From JAVJSU01 sp040219275 (GTDB lineage Bacteria; Chloroflexota; Anaerolineae; Aggregatilineales; Phototrophicaceae), in assembly GCA_040219275.1 (NCBI GenBank), contig JAVJSU010000010.1:1-14160 (forward strand): a stretch of 14,160 bases of DNA, in the 5' to 3' direction. Below the pieces are notes generated by a model, which made no database searches, was not told where the DNA came from, and worked only from the letters and a program-made list of their open reading frames with translations. This document shows positions 1 through 9,800 of this stretch, piece after piece; positions within the stretch are counted from its first letter, which is position 1; every line of letters begins with the position of its first letter. A program made the translations under genes and the position numbers.

Positions 1-1
1 A

Positions 2-937
2 CTTCACGGTAGCGCCAGAACGACAGAGGCAATCCGTCGAACAATCCAAAATAGTGAAGAGAGCATAAGAGTGCTGGCACAACGGTTTGGGATCAATCCA
101 AAAACAGTTGCGAAATGGAAAAAACGAACGACCATTCAAGATCAAGCAATGGGTCCGAAACAAATCCAATCAACAGTCCTGAGTGCCGAAGAAGGGGCAC
201 TGATCGTTACCTTTCGTAAGCACACTCTACTTCCATTAGACGATTGCCTCTATGCGTTGCAAGAGACCATTCCACAGCTTACACGCTCCTCCCTACATCG
301 GTGTTTGCAGCGTCATGGTATAAGCCGTTTGCCCGAAATAGGTGATAAACCGATACGCAAGCGTTTTAAATCCTACCCGATTGGCTATTTCCACATGGAC
401 ATCGCCGAAGTTCGGACAGATGAAGGGAAACTTTACCTGTTTGTTGCCATTGATCGCACATCCAAGTTTGTATTTGCGGAGTTGCATGAACGAGCGACCC
501 GACCCATCGCGAGTGACTTCTTGAAACGGCTCATTGCCCGCGTTCCCTACACCATCCACACTATTCTAACGGACAATGGCATCCAATTTGCCAACCGATC
601 CACCGACAAATATGCCTTTAAATTGCTCTTTGACCGCATCTGTGACGCCCACAACATTGACCATCGCTTAACTAAACCCAACCATCCCTGGACGAATGGA
701 CAAGTGGAGCGCATGAACCGAACACTCAAAAACGCCACCGTGCATCGCTATTTTTATGATACGCATCAACAACTTCGCGATCATCTAGACACCTTCATCA
801 TGGCGTATAACTTTGCTAACCGTCTTAAGACATTGAAAGGACTAACACCTTACGAATATATCTACCAGCAATGGCAAGAACATCCTGACAAATTTACTGC
901 TGATCCGTCCCATCTCACTTTGGGACTGTACACCTAG
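2..937 (+). CDS. IS481-family transposase (5'-partial at the window edge)
   Basis: This is a DDE transposase that would cut and rejoin the ends of its own insertion sequence. The frame is open to the left edge, and the translated upstream part (HGSARTTEAIRRTIQ) looks like the normal N-terminus of this IS481 branch. The GTG at 71 is therefore probably an internal codon, and only a few N-terminal residues are missing. A helix-turn-helix (FGINPKTVAKWKKR) is followed by an rve integrase core. Numbered from the GTG at 71, the catalytic residues are D110 (FHMDIAEV), D168 (LTDNGIQF) and E213 (NGQVERMNRT), and all three are present. The C-terminal GLTPYEYI motif is also typical. No frameshift or internal stop is visible, so the copy may be functional. 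It bounds the envelope-protein locus on its left. Confidence 0.9.
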   Translation, partial: LHGSARTTEAIRRTIQNSEESIRVLAQRFGINPKTVAKWKKRTTIQDQAMGPKQIQSTVLSAEEGALIVTFRKHTLLPLDDCLYALQETIPQLTRSSLHRCLQRHGISRLPEIGDKPIRKRFKSYPIGYFHMDIAEVRTDEGKLYLFVAIDRTSKFVFAELHERATRPIASDFLKRLIARVPYTIHTILTDNGIQFANRSTDKYAFKLLFDRICDAHNIDHRLTKPNHPWTNGQVERMNRTLKNATVHRYFYDTHQQLRDHLDTFIMAYNFANRLKTLKGLTPYEYIYQQWQEHPDKFTADPSHLTLGLYT

Positions 938-945
938 TTAAGCGA

Positions 946-972
946 TGGTCAATGTTGTGCGGCTAATACACA
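946..972 (+). repeat. Candidate right terminal repeat of the IS481-family element
   Basis: Directly after the transposase stop lies a stretch that, read inward from the right, begins TGTGTATTAGCCGCACAACA. IS481-family ends commonly begin with TGT, so this could be the right inverted repeat. The matching left end is outside the window, so it cannot be tested here. Confidence 0.25.
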
Positions 973-995
973 CGCACACTCGCCGGACTGAGACG

Positions 996-1024
996 GGTGC
1001 TGTCGTCCGCAGAACGACAGCACC
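996..1024. repeat. Perfect 11-bp inverted repeat (hairpin)
   Basis: The sequence GGTGCTGTCGT is followed by a 7-nt loop and its exact reverse complement, ACGACAGCACC. It lies between the IS481 transposase and the promoter of the next operon. No T-run follows on either side, so it is not a standard rho-independent terminator. It could still block read-through from the IS, or be a relic of a mobile-element end. Confidence 0.6.
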
Positions 1025-1087
1025 GCTGCGAGGCGACGCTCATAGGGCTGAAGATCCTGTGCCTCTGGTGACCCATCAATAACGCCA

Positions 1088-1119
1088 TAAACGTTCAGTA
1101 AACGATCTCCACATAGAGT
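1088..1119 (+). promoter_or_regulatory. SARP-type box and promoter of the 1165-6044 operon (site 1)
   Basis: Two heptamers, TAAACGT (1088-1094) and TAAACGA (1099-1105), repeat with an 11-bp period. An 8-bp spacer leads to a -10-like TAGAGT (1114-1119). Transcription would start near 1126, about 40 nt before the ATG at 1165. The spacing matches that known for Streptomyces SARP activators, where the repeats replace the -35 element. The same arrangement occurs three more times in the window. Binding by the SARP protein encoded at 6891-10025 is inferred. Confidence 0.62.
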
Positions 1120-1164
1120 CAATCTTGTTAGCCAACAAAACGTTTGATTCTAGGAGAAAGTATC

Positions 1165-3525
1165 ATGCAACTGAGGTATTTCAGGTTCTTTTTGCTGACT
1201 CTGTTCAGCATGACAGTCCTTCTGGGTGGCATTTTCGCCCAGGACACGAACATACATCAGACAGGCGGAATCCAGTTTGACTATCCCGCTGGATGGACGC
1301 TGCTCGACGATATGCCCGACACACTGGCAATTGTGACCGATAACCCGGAAAGCTGGGACGAATACCAGACAACGGGTCTGACGCTTCCCGGCACGGTTGT
1401 CGCGACAATCAGCACGGCGGGCGATTTTTCACAGTTCAACGGCCTCAGTACGCTGGACGACGACGCATCGGCCACGCTAATCGCGTATCTCGATCTCTTC
1501 CGTGATCTGGTGATCGAGGACATCGCGCCTGTCGATGACATCGACGCTGTGCGTGCGCGGATTGATCTATTCGGTGTGCAAAACGACCTGTACGCACTGG
1601 CGCGGGGTGATGTACAACTCATCGTCTCTGTCTTGAGTGACGATTTGGCAGCACATCAAGACGCTGTTCAGTTGATCGTTGGCTCGATCACCGAAGTAGC
1701 TGGCGCAGGTGGATCGGCTGTCAATGTGGGTGCGCCGGCATTCCCGCCGGAGTGGACGCCCATCGCCGAAGTCGCACCAAGAGAAGGCTACTACCTGGGA
1801 CTGCGCACATATCCCGACTGTCCCGAAAACAGCGCGATCCCGACCGGTATCTACCTCAACAGCCCACGCCTGGAAACAGATGACGGTCAACGTGAGTTGG
1901 TTCTGGGCATCACCAGCCGCTCCACCTTTACCCTGAGCGAGCCAGGTGTCTACACCAGTGAGACGACCGACGGTTCCTGGCAGTGGCGGCTCGAAGTATT
2001 GGGCGAAGACCAGTTCATCTACCGGGTGCAACGTGAAGGATCATGTACCACGCTTGATTACTTCGCATATCTCCCGTATGAACTGGCCGAAGACACGCTC
2101 ATCAGTGACGTGACTCTGCCGGATCGCAATCAGCAGTATACTTGGCGCACAGAACGCACCGGTTGCCCGGATAACAACACCGTCAACCAGCGGGATGCTT
2201 TCGTGGATCTGCGTCTTGCCGATGGAGGTAACGTGCTTATGGAGGCATTTAGCACCCAGGGTGATGACCCCGCACTCAATCGACCGCGTCCGGCGGTCTA
2301 CTACTACGCCAACACCGGCGAAACTGGTGTCTACGTCCGCACGACCAACTCTGCCACGATCACTCTGACTTTGGGGAACGACGGCAGCTATGAGCGCGTC
2401 ACCGAACTGGCGGAAGGCTGTCGCTCCATACATACGTTCACGCCGACCGGTGAGATCGTCGAAGCTGAGTCTGTGGAAACCGGCCCGGTCGAGATTGCGC
2501 TGACCGACCTGCTGACGTTCGACACCGACCGCGTGATCGCCCATCCGCTGGATTGGGCAATCGACACCGACAACATGGCATCCGGTCTGGTTGAGATGGG
2601 CAACTCCGGTGCCGCGCTTAGCTCGTTCAGTGCGACCGAACCCGGCAGTGCGCGTATCGCCATCTACTTTGATGACGGACTGCTGGCACGCTACGCCGGA
2701 TATGATCAGGGCCTTCTCGACACCATGACACCGACGGATCTGCTGGCCGTTGTGCTGGAACGCGGTGAAGGTTTGTACGATATTCGTGCCATAGGCGACC
2801 CGGTTGAGACGACCGTCGGCCCGTACATCGGTCTGATGCAAGAGGCCGTCAGCAGCCGAAATGACGACATGCGCTATATGCTCTACGTGCTCGATGCGGG
2901 CAACAATGAAAAACTCTTCATCTCTGCACGGGTGACATTTGCCGACTTTGATCGCTTCCTACCAGCACTTCAGGAGATCGTCATGTCGCTGGATAACGAG
3001 GCCGTGCTGTCTCAAATCGAGGTCGTGGAGATCGGTGAACCGACGTTCAATGTCACGCTTGATGATAGCTCATCGCTCACACCCGCCAATGATGGATATA
3101 TCTCGATCATCAGCGAATATGGCTCTCCGTATGTCGGCTTTATCACCAACGGCGGCAACCTCGCCTTGCCCGACAGCGATGAAACCCTGGTGTTCGTCGC
3201 CTTTGATGACACCAGTTCCAGCGGCACCTACCCGTTAAACATCGGCGGCGTCCCACAGAGCGATACCGACATCAATTACATGGGTGTGACGTTTGGCATC
3301 GACATCGACGACACCTTCCACCTTATCTCGTATCTGGCGGAGACCGGCACGCTGGAACTGGAAAATATCAGCGAACGCGCATTGACCGGCACGTTTGAGT
3401 TCACCGGGACGTTCCGAGTGGCCGTCAACGCGAGTGACTTCAACCTGATGTATGAAAATACGCTCGGTCTGCCGGATACGGTGACTATCTCCGGCACGTT
3501 CGAGAACATCCCGATTCCACGCTAA
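1165..3525 (+). CDS. Large secreted protein with duplicated PsbP-like and cysteine-containing modules
   Basis: This is a secreted protein of 786 residues with no enzyme motif I recognise. The ATG at 1165 is chosen over an in-frame TTG at 1144 because AGGAG (1152-1156) lies 8 nt upstream. The N-terminus is a signal peptide: a basic start, a hydrophobic run FFLLTLFSMTVLLGG, and likely cleavage near IFAQ. The body appears modular. Residues 32-185 carry an F-x-YP-x-GW start reminiscent of PsbP-like domains, and residues 446-609 look like a second, diverged copy (VIAHPLDWAID). Between them, two similar units (about 209-307 and 325-429) each begin with RT-x(3)-CP-x-N and end near EGSC or EGCR plus FxP. 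The C-terminal 160 residues form a beta-rich region ending ISGTFENIPI, resembling the lipoproteins at 10319 and 10950. It is the first gene of an operon and lies under SARP-type site 1. The domain names rest on motif resemblance only. Confidence 0.85.
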   Translation: MQLRYFRFFLLTLFSMTVLLGGIFAQDTNIHQTGGIQFDYPAGWTLLDDMPDTLAIVTDNPESWDEYQTTGLTLPGTVVATISTAGDFSQFNGLSTLDDDASATLIAYLDLFRDLVIEDIAPVDDIDAVRARIDLFGVQNDLYALARGDVQLIVSVLSDDLAAHQDAVQLIVGSITEVAGAGGSAVNVGAPAFPPEWTPIAEVAPREGYYLGLRTYPDCPENSAIPTGIYLNSPRLETDDGQRELVLGITSRSTFTLSEPGVYTSETTDGSWQWRLEVLGEDQFIYRVQREGSCTTLDYFAYLPYELAEDTLISDVTLPDRNQQYTWRTERTGCPDNNTVNQRDAFVDLRLADGGNVLMEAFSTQGDDPALNRPRPAVYYYANTGETGVYVRTTNSATITLTLGNDGSYERVTELAEGCRSIHTFTPTGEIVEAESVETGPVEIALTDLLTFDTDRVIAHPLDWAIDTDNMASGLVEMGNSGAALSSFSATEPGSARIAIYFDDGLLARYAGYDQGLLDTMTPTDLLAVVLERGEGLYDIRAIGDPVETTVGPYIGLMQEAVSSRNDDMRYMLYVLDAGNNEKLFISARVTFADFDRFLPALQEIVMSLDNEAVLSQIEVVEIGEPTFNVTLDDSSSLTPANDGYISIISEYGSPYVGFITNGGNLALPDSDETLVFVAFDDTSSSGTYPLNIGGVPQSDTDINYMGVTFGIDIDDTFHLISYLAETGTLELENISERALTGTFEFTGTFRVAVNASDFNLMYENTLGLPDTVTISGTFENIPIPR

Positions 3526-3539
3526 GAGGAGGCTGACAC

Positions 3540-6044
3540 ATGCATTTCAAGAAACTGATGACGCTGGCAGGACTGGTAATTGTCCTGCTGGCGTGGACGA
3601 CACACCATGCAGTCGCACAGGATGCCACCTGTTCGGCGATCCAGATTGACACAGCCAACGCTCAACCCGGCGATGTCATCGGGATCACCGGATTGCCCGA
3701 TGATCTCGCGCAGGTCGATGTGGGCTGGATCGACAATGCGACCGATACCGATGCGCCGACGGTGATCATCTACGCCGACGCGACCTTTGACACCATCCCT
3801 GACCCCGACGCTGAAACAGACGAGAACACCGAGGCAGACCGTCCGCTGGCTGTGCTTATGCCGCTGCACCCGAATTTTGACCCAGCAGGTGGTGCTGGTG
3901 TGCTGGATATTGAGATCGCTGGGGTACCCTGCGCACAACTGGATCTAACGATGGCACCGATCACGTTTGAGTATGATGATCCGCAGGCGGAACTGGACGA
4001 AATCCGGTCACTGATGGAGACCATTCGTCAGCAAACGGCGGAACTCAACGGGATTGACCGTGACCTGTTGGCTGATATGGACGCTGCCACGCTACCGCCA
4101 GAACTTCAGGCGATGCAAGGATACGACCGCATCTACGCGTATCTGCTGACCTTGCTGGATGGCACCGCGCCGGAGTGGATAGACCCCGAAGATGGCAACC
4201 TATACGATGTGGCTGCTATGCGCTACGTGCTGGCGGTCGGCGATACGCTCGGTATGCTGCGTACAGTCGCGGCATCGGTTGAGTCATACGAGCCACTACC
4301 GGATGACATGAGTCTCTTCTCACTGGCGACGCAGCCGGTCGAGGTCGTGTCGCTGAATGGCATCTATACACCACCGCAGACCTACATGCAGGTCGATGTC
4401 ACGAATATGTCGGTGGAGCAGGTCGCGTTCTACATGCGTCGCGCCAACCATGCACGCCGTCAACTTAACGGTGAGGTCGGCAGTCTGATCAACAACACCG
4501 GTTTTGCCAGTGTCGTCGCCGGTGCTGGTGAATCCAAACTACTCGGCCCAGCATCGACCGTGATCGGTACTGCTACGTTCTTCGCCAAGTCCGAGATCGA
4601 GATGCGCAAGTTTATGAGCGGGCCGGAACGATTCCTCAGCCTGAGCTTTGAGGCCGAGCCATTGGAATACGAAAACGAGGACGACACCACCACCGGCCTC
4701 TGGTTCCAGGTGGAGGCCGTCGTCGCCCGTGATCCCTGGAACATCACACCCAAGATCTACGACACAGCGCGGCTTTTCCCTGTTATCGGTGAAGCGGGTG
4801 GCCTGGCTGCTACCGTCGTCGATGCCCTCGGCAACACGAGTGCTAACCCGGTGGAACTGCTGCCAGCCATCGAGATCGGCGAGGAGACGTGGCGCGTCAA
4901 CCTGTCGCAGCGGCTTTCCGGCAATTACGCTGAGACCTTGCGCTACATCAGGCCACGTGTCATCCCGATCAACGGTCGGCAGGCGATCCAGTTAAATCCG
5001 GAAGCGGCGGAATATACACCGTATCTGGCCGGGCGTTCCCGTCTCATGATCCAGATCAACGCGCCAATCTTCGGCAACCCGCCCGGCGGCAACACGCAGA
5101 CCTTCCGCATCATCACCGTCAACGAGATGGAATTCAACGTCACGTCGGCCAGCCTGGGGCCGTTTAATCCCGGCGATGAGGTCTGCGTCTCTGGGACAGA
5201 GATGGAAAATATCAACGATGAAGGCTTATCCTGGCAGGCGCGTGGGGAGCGCGTCAGTACGACTGGCGCAACCAGCTCGGCAGGTGAATCGTTCTGCATG
5301 ACGATCCCAAGCACGCTTGAGAACAACAACACCTGGAACACGACGACGTGCAGCGCACCGTCTGACGAGGTATACCGTTACACAATCGAAGCGACAAGCA
5401 TAGCGACCAACGGTGCGCGTAATCCGAGTCATGGGCCGCAGGAGCGCACGGACTCGTTTGACTTCGACGTGCGGATTGAGTCTGACGATCCGCGCCCAGC
5501 CGATTGCGAACCAACGGAGGAGCAAGAGGAAGTCGCGCCGCTGAACGAACGTGCAGCGTGGCATGCGTCTGGTTTTGGTTCCGCACCCATGTGTAACAAT
5601 CTGATTCGGGTCAACAACCTGCAAGACCTGATCATCGAGGTCTACCCAAATGAGGTCGTGCGCGTTGATGCGCCGATTGAGTTGTACTTTGACGGTGGAT
5701 CATCGCTACCGACACGGATGCGCCCGTTCGCCAATTATCACGGTGACCCGGCGATTACACTCAACGTCACCAATGGCACCAGCGACAAGACATTGCCATT
5801 CCTCGCCAACCGCCTCAATAACGAATGGCAGAACTTCATCTGGCATCAGTGGCGGTTCGCACGCATACCGGGTGAGAGCTGGTTGATCGCACGGTATGAG
5901 CAGTACCAGGTGTGGGAAGCCGGCACTGTCTGTACAGGCTACACCGCCTACATCCTGACCCCCGGTGTCGAACGACCGGATGACCTGAATCCGTATGTCG
6001 ATCAAGCCATTGACAACAGCTTCTTCCAGTCCGGCGGCGATTAG
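3540..6044 (+). CDS. Large secreted protein of unknown function
   Basis: The product is 834 residues, starting at the ATG at 3540 with a strong ribosome site (AGAGGAGG, 3525-3532) that begins at the stop codon of the preceding gene. The 14-nt gap implies co-transcription and probably coupled translation. The N-terminus is a signal peptide with a hydrophobic core (LAGLVIVLLAW) and likely cleavage after HAVA. Residues 30-130 resemble an Ig/IPT-type beta domain (QPGDVIGITG), followed by a helical stretch near 140-250 (acidic, with ELDEIRSLMETIRQQ). The middle and C-terminal parts contain scattered cysteines (for example EVCVSG, ESFCMT, TTTCSAP, APMCNN), compatible with disulfides outside the cytoplasm. 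There is no transmembrane anchor, lipobox or sorting motif after the signal peptide. I do not recognise the family. Its partnership with the 1165 protein is inferred from the operon. Confidence 0.85.
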   Translation: MHFKKLMTLAGLVIVLLAWTTHHAVAQDATCSAIQIDTANAQPGDVIGITGLPDDLAQVDVGWIDNATDTDAPTVIIYADATFDTIPDPDAETDENTEADRPLAVLMPLHPNFDPAGGAGVLDIEIAGVPCAQLDLTMAPITFEYDDPQAELDEIRSLMETIRQQTAELNGIDRDLLADMDAATLPPELQAMQGYDRIYAYLLTLLDGTAPEWIDPEDGNLYDVAAMRYVLAVGDTLGMLRTVAASVESYEPLPDDMSLFSLATQPVEVVSLNGIYTPPQTYMQVDVTNMSVEQVAFYMRRANHARRQLNGEVGSLINNTGFASVVAGAGESKLLGPASTVIGTATFFAKSEIEMRKFMSGPERFLSLSFEAEPLEYENEDDTTTGLWFQVEAVVARDPWNITPKIYDTARLFPVIGEAGGLAATVVDALGNTSANPVELLPAIEIGEETWRVNLSQRLSGNYAETLRYIRPRVIPINGRQAIQLNPEAAEYTPYLAGRSRLMIQINAPIFGNPPGGNTQTFRIITVNEMEFNVTSASLGPFNPGDEVCVSGTEMENINDEGLSWQARGERVSTTGATSSAGESFCMTIPSTLENNNTWNTTTCSAPSDEVYRYTIEATSIATNGARNPSHGPQERTDSFDFDVRIESDDPRPADCEPTEEQEEVAPLNERAAWHASGFGSAPMCNNLIRVNNLQDLIIEVYPNEVVRVDAPIELYFDGGSSLPTRMRPFANYHGDPAITLNVTNGTSDKTLPFLANRLNNEWQNFIWHQWRFARIPGESWLIARYEQYQVWEAGTVCTGYTAYILTPGVERPDDLNPYVDQAIDNSFFQSGGD

Positions 6045-6063
6045 ACAAAACAACGACACGGAT

Positions 6064-6098
6064 ACAGCCCTACCTGATATGGTGGGGCTGTCTTTTTT
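6064..6098 (+). terminator. Rho-independent terminator of the secreted-protein operon
   Basis: An 11-bp stem (6064-6074 paired with 6081-6091, with one T-G pair) has a 6-nt loop and is followed by C and six Ts (6093-6098). It lies 20 bp after the stop of the 834-residue protein gene. The T-run touches the stop codon of the convergent gene (6098-6100). On the minus strand no T-run follows the stem, so it acts mainly on plus-strand transcripts. Confidence 0.9.
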
Positions 6099-6832
6099 CA
6101 GGTTGCAGGTTCCATCGACAGTAGCTTGTTACTGCGGGGCAGATAGTAGACTGTGACCGTCGGACTTTGCGGTTGTTGGCGCACCAGACTATACGTGTCC
6201 TGGTCGATGCGAAAGGTGACAGGTTCACCACCATGCAGCGGCATCACTTTGAGGTAGCGGCGGTTGACGTAGCGATACGTGCTACGACCGTATGTGCCTT
6301 GCTCACGCTTGGTAAAGACTGCTAGTGTCCCGGTGATCGACACTAGACCGCCACGTAGATCACGAATATAGCGCATTGTTTTCCGTCCACCATAAAATAT
6401 GAAGCTCACGCCCGTTAGCGCGATGAACACGCCGCCAAGCCCATCAGCATTCGGCTGGTGGAGGATGCCGACAGCGATGAACAACACGCCCAGCAAGGTA
6501 ACGATGACGGTTTTCATCCCAACGCCGCTGCTCAAGCGTAACATCTGACCACCGGTTAGTTGCCCGGCACAATTGCGATTCAGGCTTTGTGCATCAAAGG
6601 CGAAGGCGTATGCCATGTATTCCATGAACGTGGTGATGCCCAATTGCCTGCGCTTTGATAGCATAAGGTTGATCGCCCAGATCAAAAACAACGCGCCGAT
6701 CACACGTAATGCGATGACAGTGTTGCTCTCTCCTGGCTGGATCGTCAGCATGAGTAGCAAGACGGTTGCTACTAGCAGGATGACGACCCCATAGACGATG
6801 ATGCTTCCGATTTGTCCAACAAATTGTTTCAT
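6098..6832 (-). CDS. Four-helix integral membrane protein with a C-terminal soluble domain
   Basis: The product is 244 residues. The ATG at 6832 is preferred to an in-frame TTG at 6844 because GGAGG (6838-6842) lies 5 nt before it. Hydrophobic segments lie at about residues 8-31, 38-58, 108-125 and 132-148. A basic SKRRQ follows the second and GGRKTMRYIRDLR the fourth, placing the loop between helices 2 and 3 and the C-terminal tail in the cytoplasm by the positive-inside rule. The last 95 residues are beta-rich and end with YYLPRSNKLLSMEP, an ending I associate with uncharacterised Chloroflexota membrane proteins. It is convergent with the secreted-protein operon. Its promoter (site 2) overlaps the stop codon of the SARP gene and carries the same double heptamer. 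No enzymatic motif is visible, and the function is unknown. Confidence 0.82.
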   Translation of the reverse strand: MKQFVGQIGSIIVYGVVILLVATVLLLMLTIQPGESNTVIALRVIGALFLIWAINLMLSKRRQLGITTFMEYMAYAFAFDAQSLNRNCAGQLTGGQMLRLSSGVGMKTVIVTLLGVLFIAVGILHQPNADGLGGVFIALTGVSFIFYGGRKTMRYIRDLRGGLVSITGTLAVFTKREQGTYGRSTYRYVNRRYLKVMPLHGGEPVTFRIDQDTYSLVRQQPQSPTVTVYYLPRSNKLLSMEPAT

Positions 6833-6861
6833 TATTGCCTCCAAACGACGAACTTGAGGCT

Positions 6862-6893
6862 ATCGTAAGCAACTATAGTTTGGCAATCGTTTA
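6862..6893 (-). promoter_or_regulatory. SARP-type box and promoter of the membrane-protein gene (site 2)
   Basis: On the minus strand, TAAACGA (6893-6887) and CAAACTA (6882-6876) repeat with an 11-bp period. After 8 bp there is a -10-like TACGAT (6867-6862). Transcription would start near 6855, with the ribosome site at 6842-6838. The first heptamer includes the TAA stop codon of the upstream SARP gene, so the signal is embedded in coding sequence. The geometry is identical to site 1. Confidence 0.6.
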
Positions 6894-9800
6894 GACCGCA
6901 GGCGAAGAAATCAGCAACGCCGTCGTGAGGATGTATTGCAGGTCAAGAGCCTGGCCGCGTGCCAAAGCAGCATCATAATCTTCAGCGGAAAGTTGTGCCT
7001 TAAGACTGGCTTCTACAGGATCAATATACGGTTCGAGTCTATCTAGCGGTGGAGACATTTCTAGTTCCTGATGTGCAGCACCAAGCCATTCCGTTGCAAC
7101 AATGGGATCCGTTTCCAGATCAGCCACACCTACTGTAATCTCCACCAGAAGATCGGAGTTATCTATATCAAGTGCTAGCTCCGCCGCTTGCCGATAGTAA
7201 TTGCGTGCACGTCTCTGATCACCCTGTGCGCGGACTGCATGTCCTGTACGGCATAACCCGAGGGCATGTTTCGTCGCATTGCCTTCGTTTTTGTAATAGA
7301 TCAGCGCGAATTGATAGTGCTTCTCAGCCTCAACATAATTTCCCCATTCGTATGCTGCGGCTCCCATCTCATATTCGAGCAAGGCAACGCCGAATTCGTT
7401 GTTTGACTCTTGGTAAATCGCCATCGAGCTGGACAGGCATTCCTCCTGCAACCTTCGATCTCCCATCACACGCGAACAGATGGCCAGATTATGGTAACCG
7501 ACCGCCATACCTGGTAGATCACCGATGACCTCATGAGTTTGCAGCGATTCACGAATGTATTGAGCAGCCTTCTCGACATCATCAAAGCCAATAGCAATAC
7601 CCAGGTTACCGAGAGCGATTGCCTCTAGACGTTTTAACCCGTTCTCCCGTGCAATCGTCAGCGCCTTATTCTGGAACCGCCTGGCATCCTCAAGTTGTCC
7701 TTGCATATGCCGGAGAAAACCGACGTCCAGATAGGCGGAAATCTTTTGCTTGGGGTGAGTGGCTTGCTCTACATATTGCAAGACACCCTGACTGTGCGCG
7801 GCTGTCCGTTCATCCTCTGGGCTCAAACGCATAGCTGCTTTTAGTGCCGTTGTATGGGCATTCAGTGCTACATCATGATCCTGTATTGTTTTGTTGTCCT
7901 CGAAGATACGCTCAGACAGTGTCACGCAGTCATTAAGTCTGCCCACTCGAAAACAAAAGAAGGCAGATAGAATCGCAAGGTGGCATGCAAGAAGCGGCTC
8001 ATTTTGGTCTCTAGCAACATCCGCAGCCTGCTGGAACACGTCAATGCCCACTAGTCCCCAACCATTGCGATCATAGACTTCTTGCAGAGTCATCCGAGCC
8101 TGATCAATTAATGGTGCAAAATGATCCAATCGCTGGATACCAGTTCGCCACGCGGCCTGAATATTATCGTTCTCAATTATTATTCTGGACATAGTATTCA
8201 CTGCATCCTCGCCAACCATTGCCATGTAGCTATCCCGCAGAGTTTCGAGATAGTACTGTGCATGACGCTCACAAACCATGTCTGTCTCGCCACGCTCGTC
8301 AAGCAATTCCGCGGCATATTGACGGAGTAATTCATGCATCGAAAAAACGCCGTTGTCGATCTGTCGTAGCAGTGATTGGTTCACAAGGCTGGGGATTGTG
8401 GTCTCGTCGGCCTCTGTCACGGCATGGATTGCGGCCAGTGACGTTGCACCAGCGAACACAGACAGACGAACGAGCGCTTGTTGCTCATCGTCGTTCAGTA
8501 GATCCCACGAATAATCAAATGTCGCACGCATGCTGACCTGACGTGGGGGCACATCGCGCATCGTTGTTACCAGTGCATCGTATCGCGCTTTAAGCTGCTT
8601 GGCGATCACACTACATGTAGTTCGTCCGGCATGGGCGGCTGCCAGTTCAATCGCCAGCGGCACGCCTTCCACAAACATGCAGATCTCTGTTATCGGTACT
8701 CTGTCGTCTGATTTTAATGCCGACGCATGACGTGTCGCCGTCTGTAAAAAGAGTGTCGGCGCATCATACGCTTGCCAATCCGGGTCATCCTCCGAGCTCG
8801 GATACGACAGACCGTCCAACCGGACAATGTGCTCTGGTCGGACGTTGAGCGCCACACGCGATATGACGAGAACCTTCACCCGTGGCGCGGCACCAAGTAG
8901 TTGCAAAATAAACGAATATTGATCGACAAGATGCTCAAGGTTATCCAGCACCAGCAGCACTTCTTGATCCTGCAACCCCTTCACCACCACCTTCTCCAAG
9001 GCATCATCGTTGTCACTGCGCGAGATATAGCCCCGTTGGATCAAGACCTCCGCAACACCGACGGTTAGATCAGTCGCACCTTCGAGCGACACAAAGACGA
9101 TTCCATCTAGATATTGATGCGTCAAAGACTGAACAGCTTGCATCACGAAGCGTGTTTTACCCACACCGCCTTCGCCAGTAACCGTAATCAAGCGCGGTAA
9201 AGGCGCCCGGAGGATACGATCCAGATCGTCAAGCTCTCGCTCTCGACCGACAAATGTATACGCAGGGTTCGGGACAGCATCGGCTGGCCGGTTCCGTGCC
9301 CGACGCAGACGGAGATAGAGCGATGATGTCTCCTCAGATGGGAGCACACCTAACTCATGGTCGAGTGTGGTATGGCATGTGTTGTATTGACTGATGGCCT
9401 CTTCATAACGCCCCTGCCGAGCCAGCGCCAGCATGAGTTGCCGACGAGTCGCCTCGTCCAGCGGCTCAACCTGTAAGCTCCTCAACAACGTCGCTTGCGC
9501 ACTGCCCCAATCACCCACGTTCATCTGTGCCTGACTTAAGCGTTCCAGTACCTCTAGATACGTCAGGCGCAAGCTCTCGCGTTCTGTCCGCAACCAATCG
9601 TCCATCTCTCCGACGACATCAAGGTTGATGCCTTCCAGAAAACTACCGCGATAGGTCGTGACTACTTGCATTAATTCATCGACCGTCGCATCCGGGTCGG
9701 TAGCGACATCACGCAGAGTAACAGCATCAACACTATAATCAGCATCCGGCCTCATGCCAGCAGACTGACGTGAGACCTCAAGATAATCACCAACATTTTT

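Noticed and set aside
2041..2841. 266-codon minus-strand frame opposite the 1165 gene
   Set aside because: The plus-strand gene has a signal peptide, ribosome site and recognisable module pattern; the antisense frame has none and is a shadow caused by codon bias.
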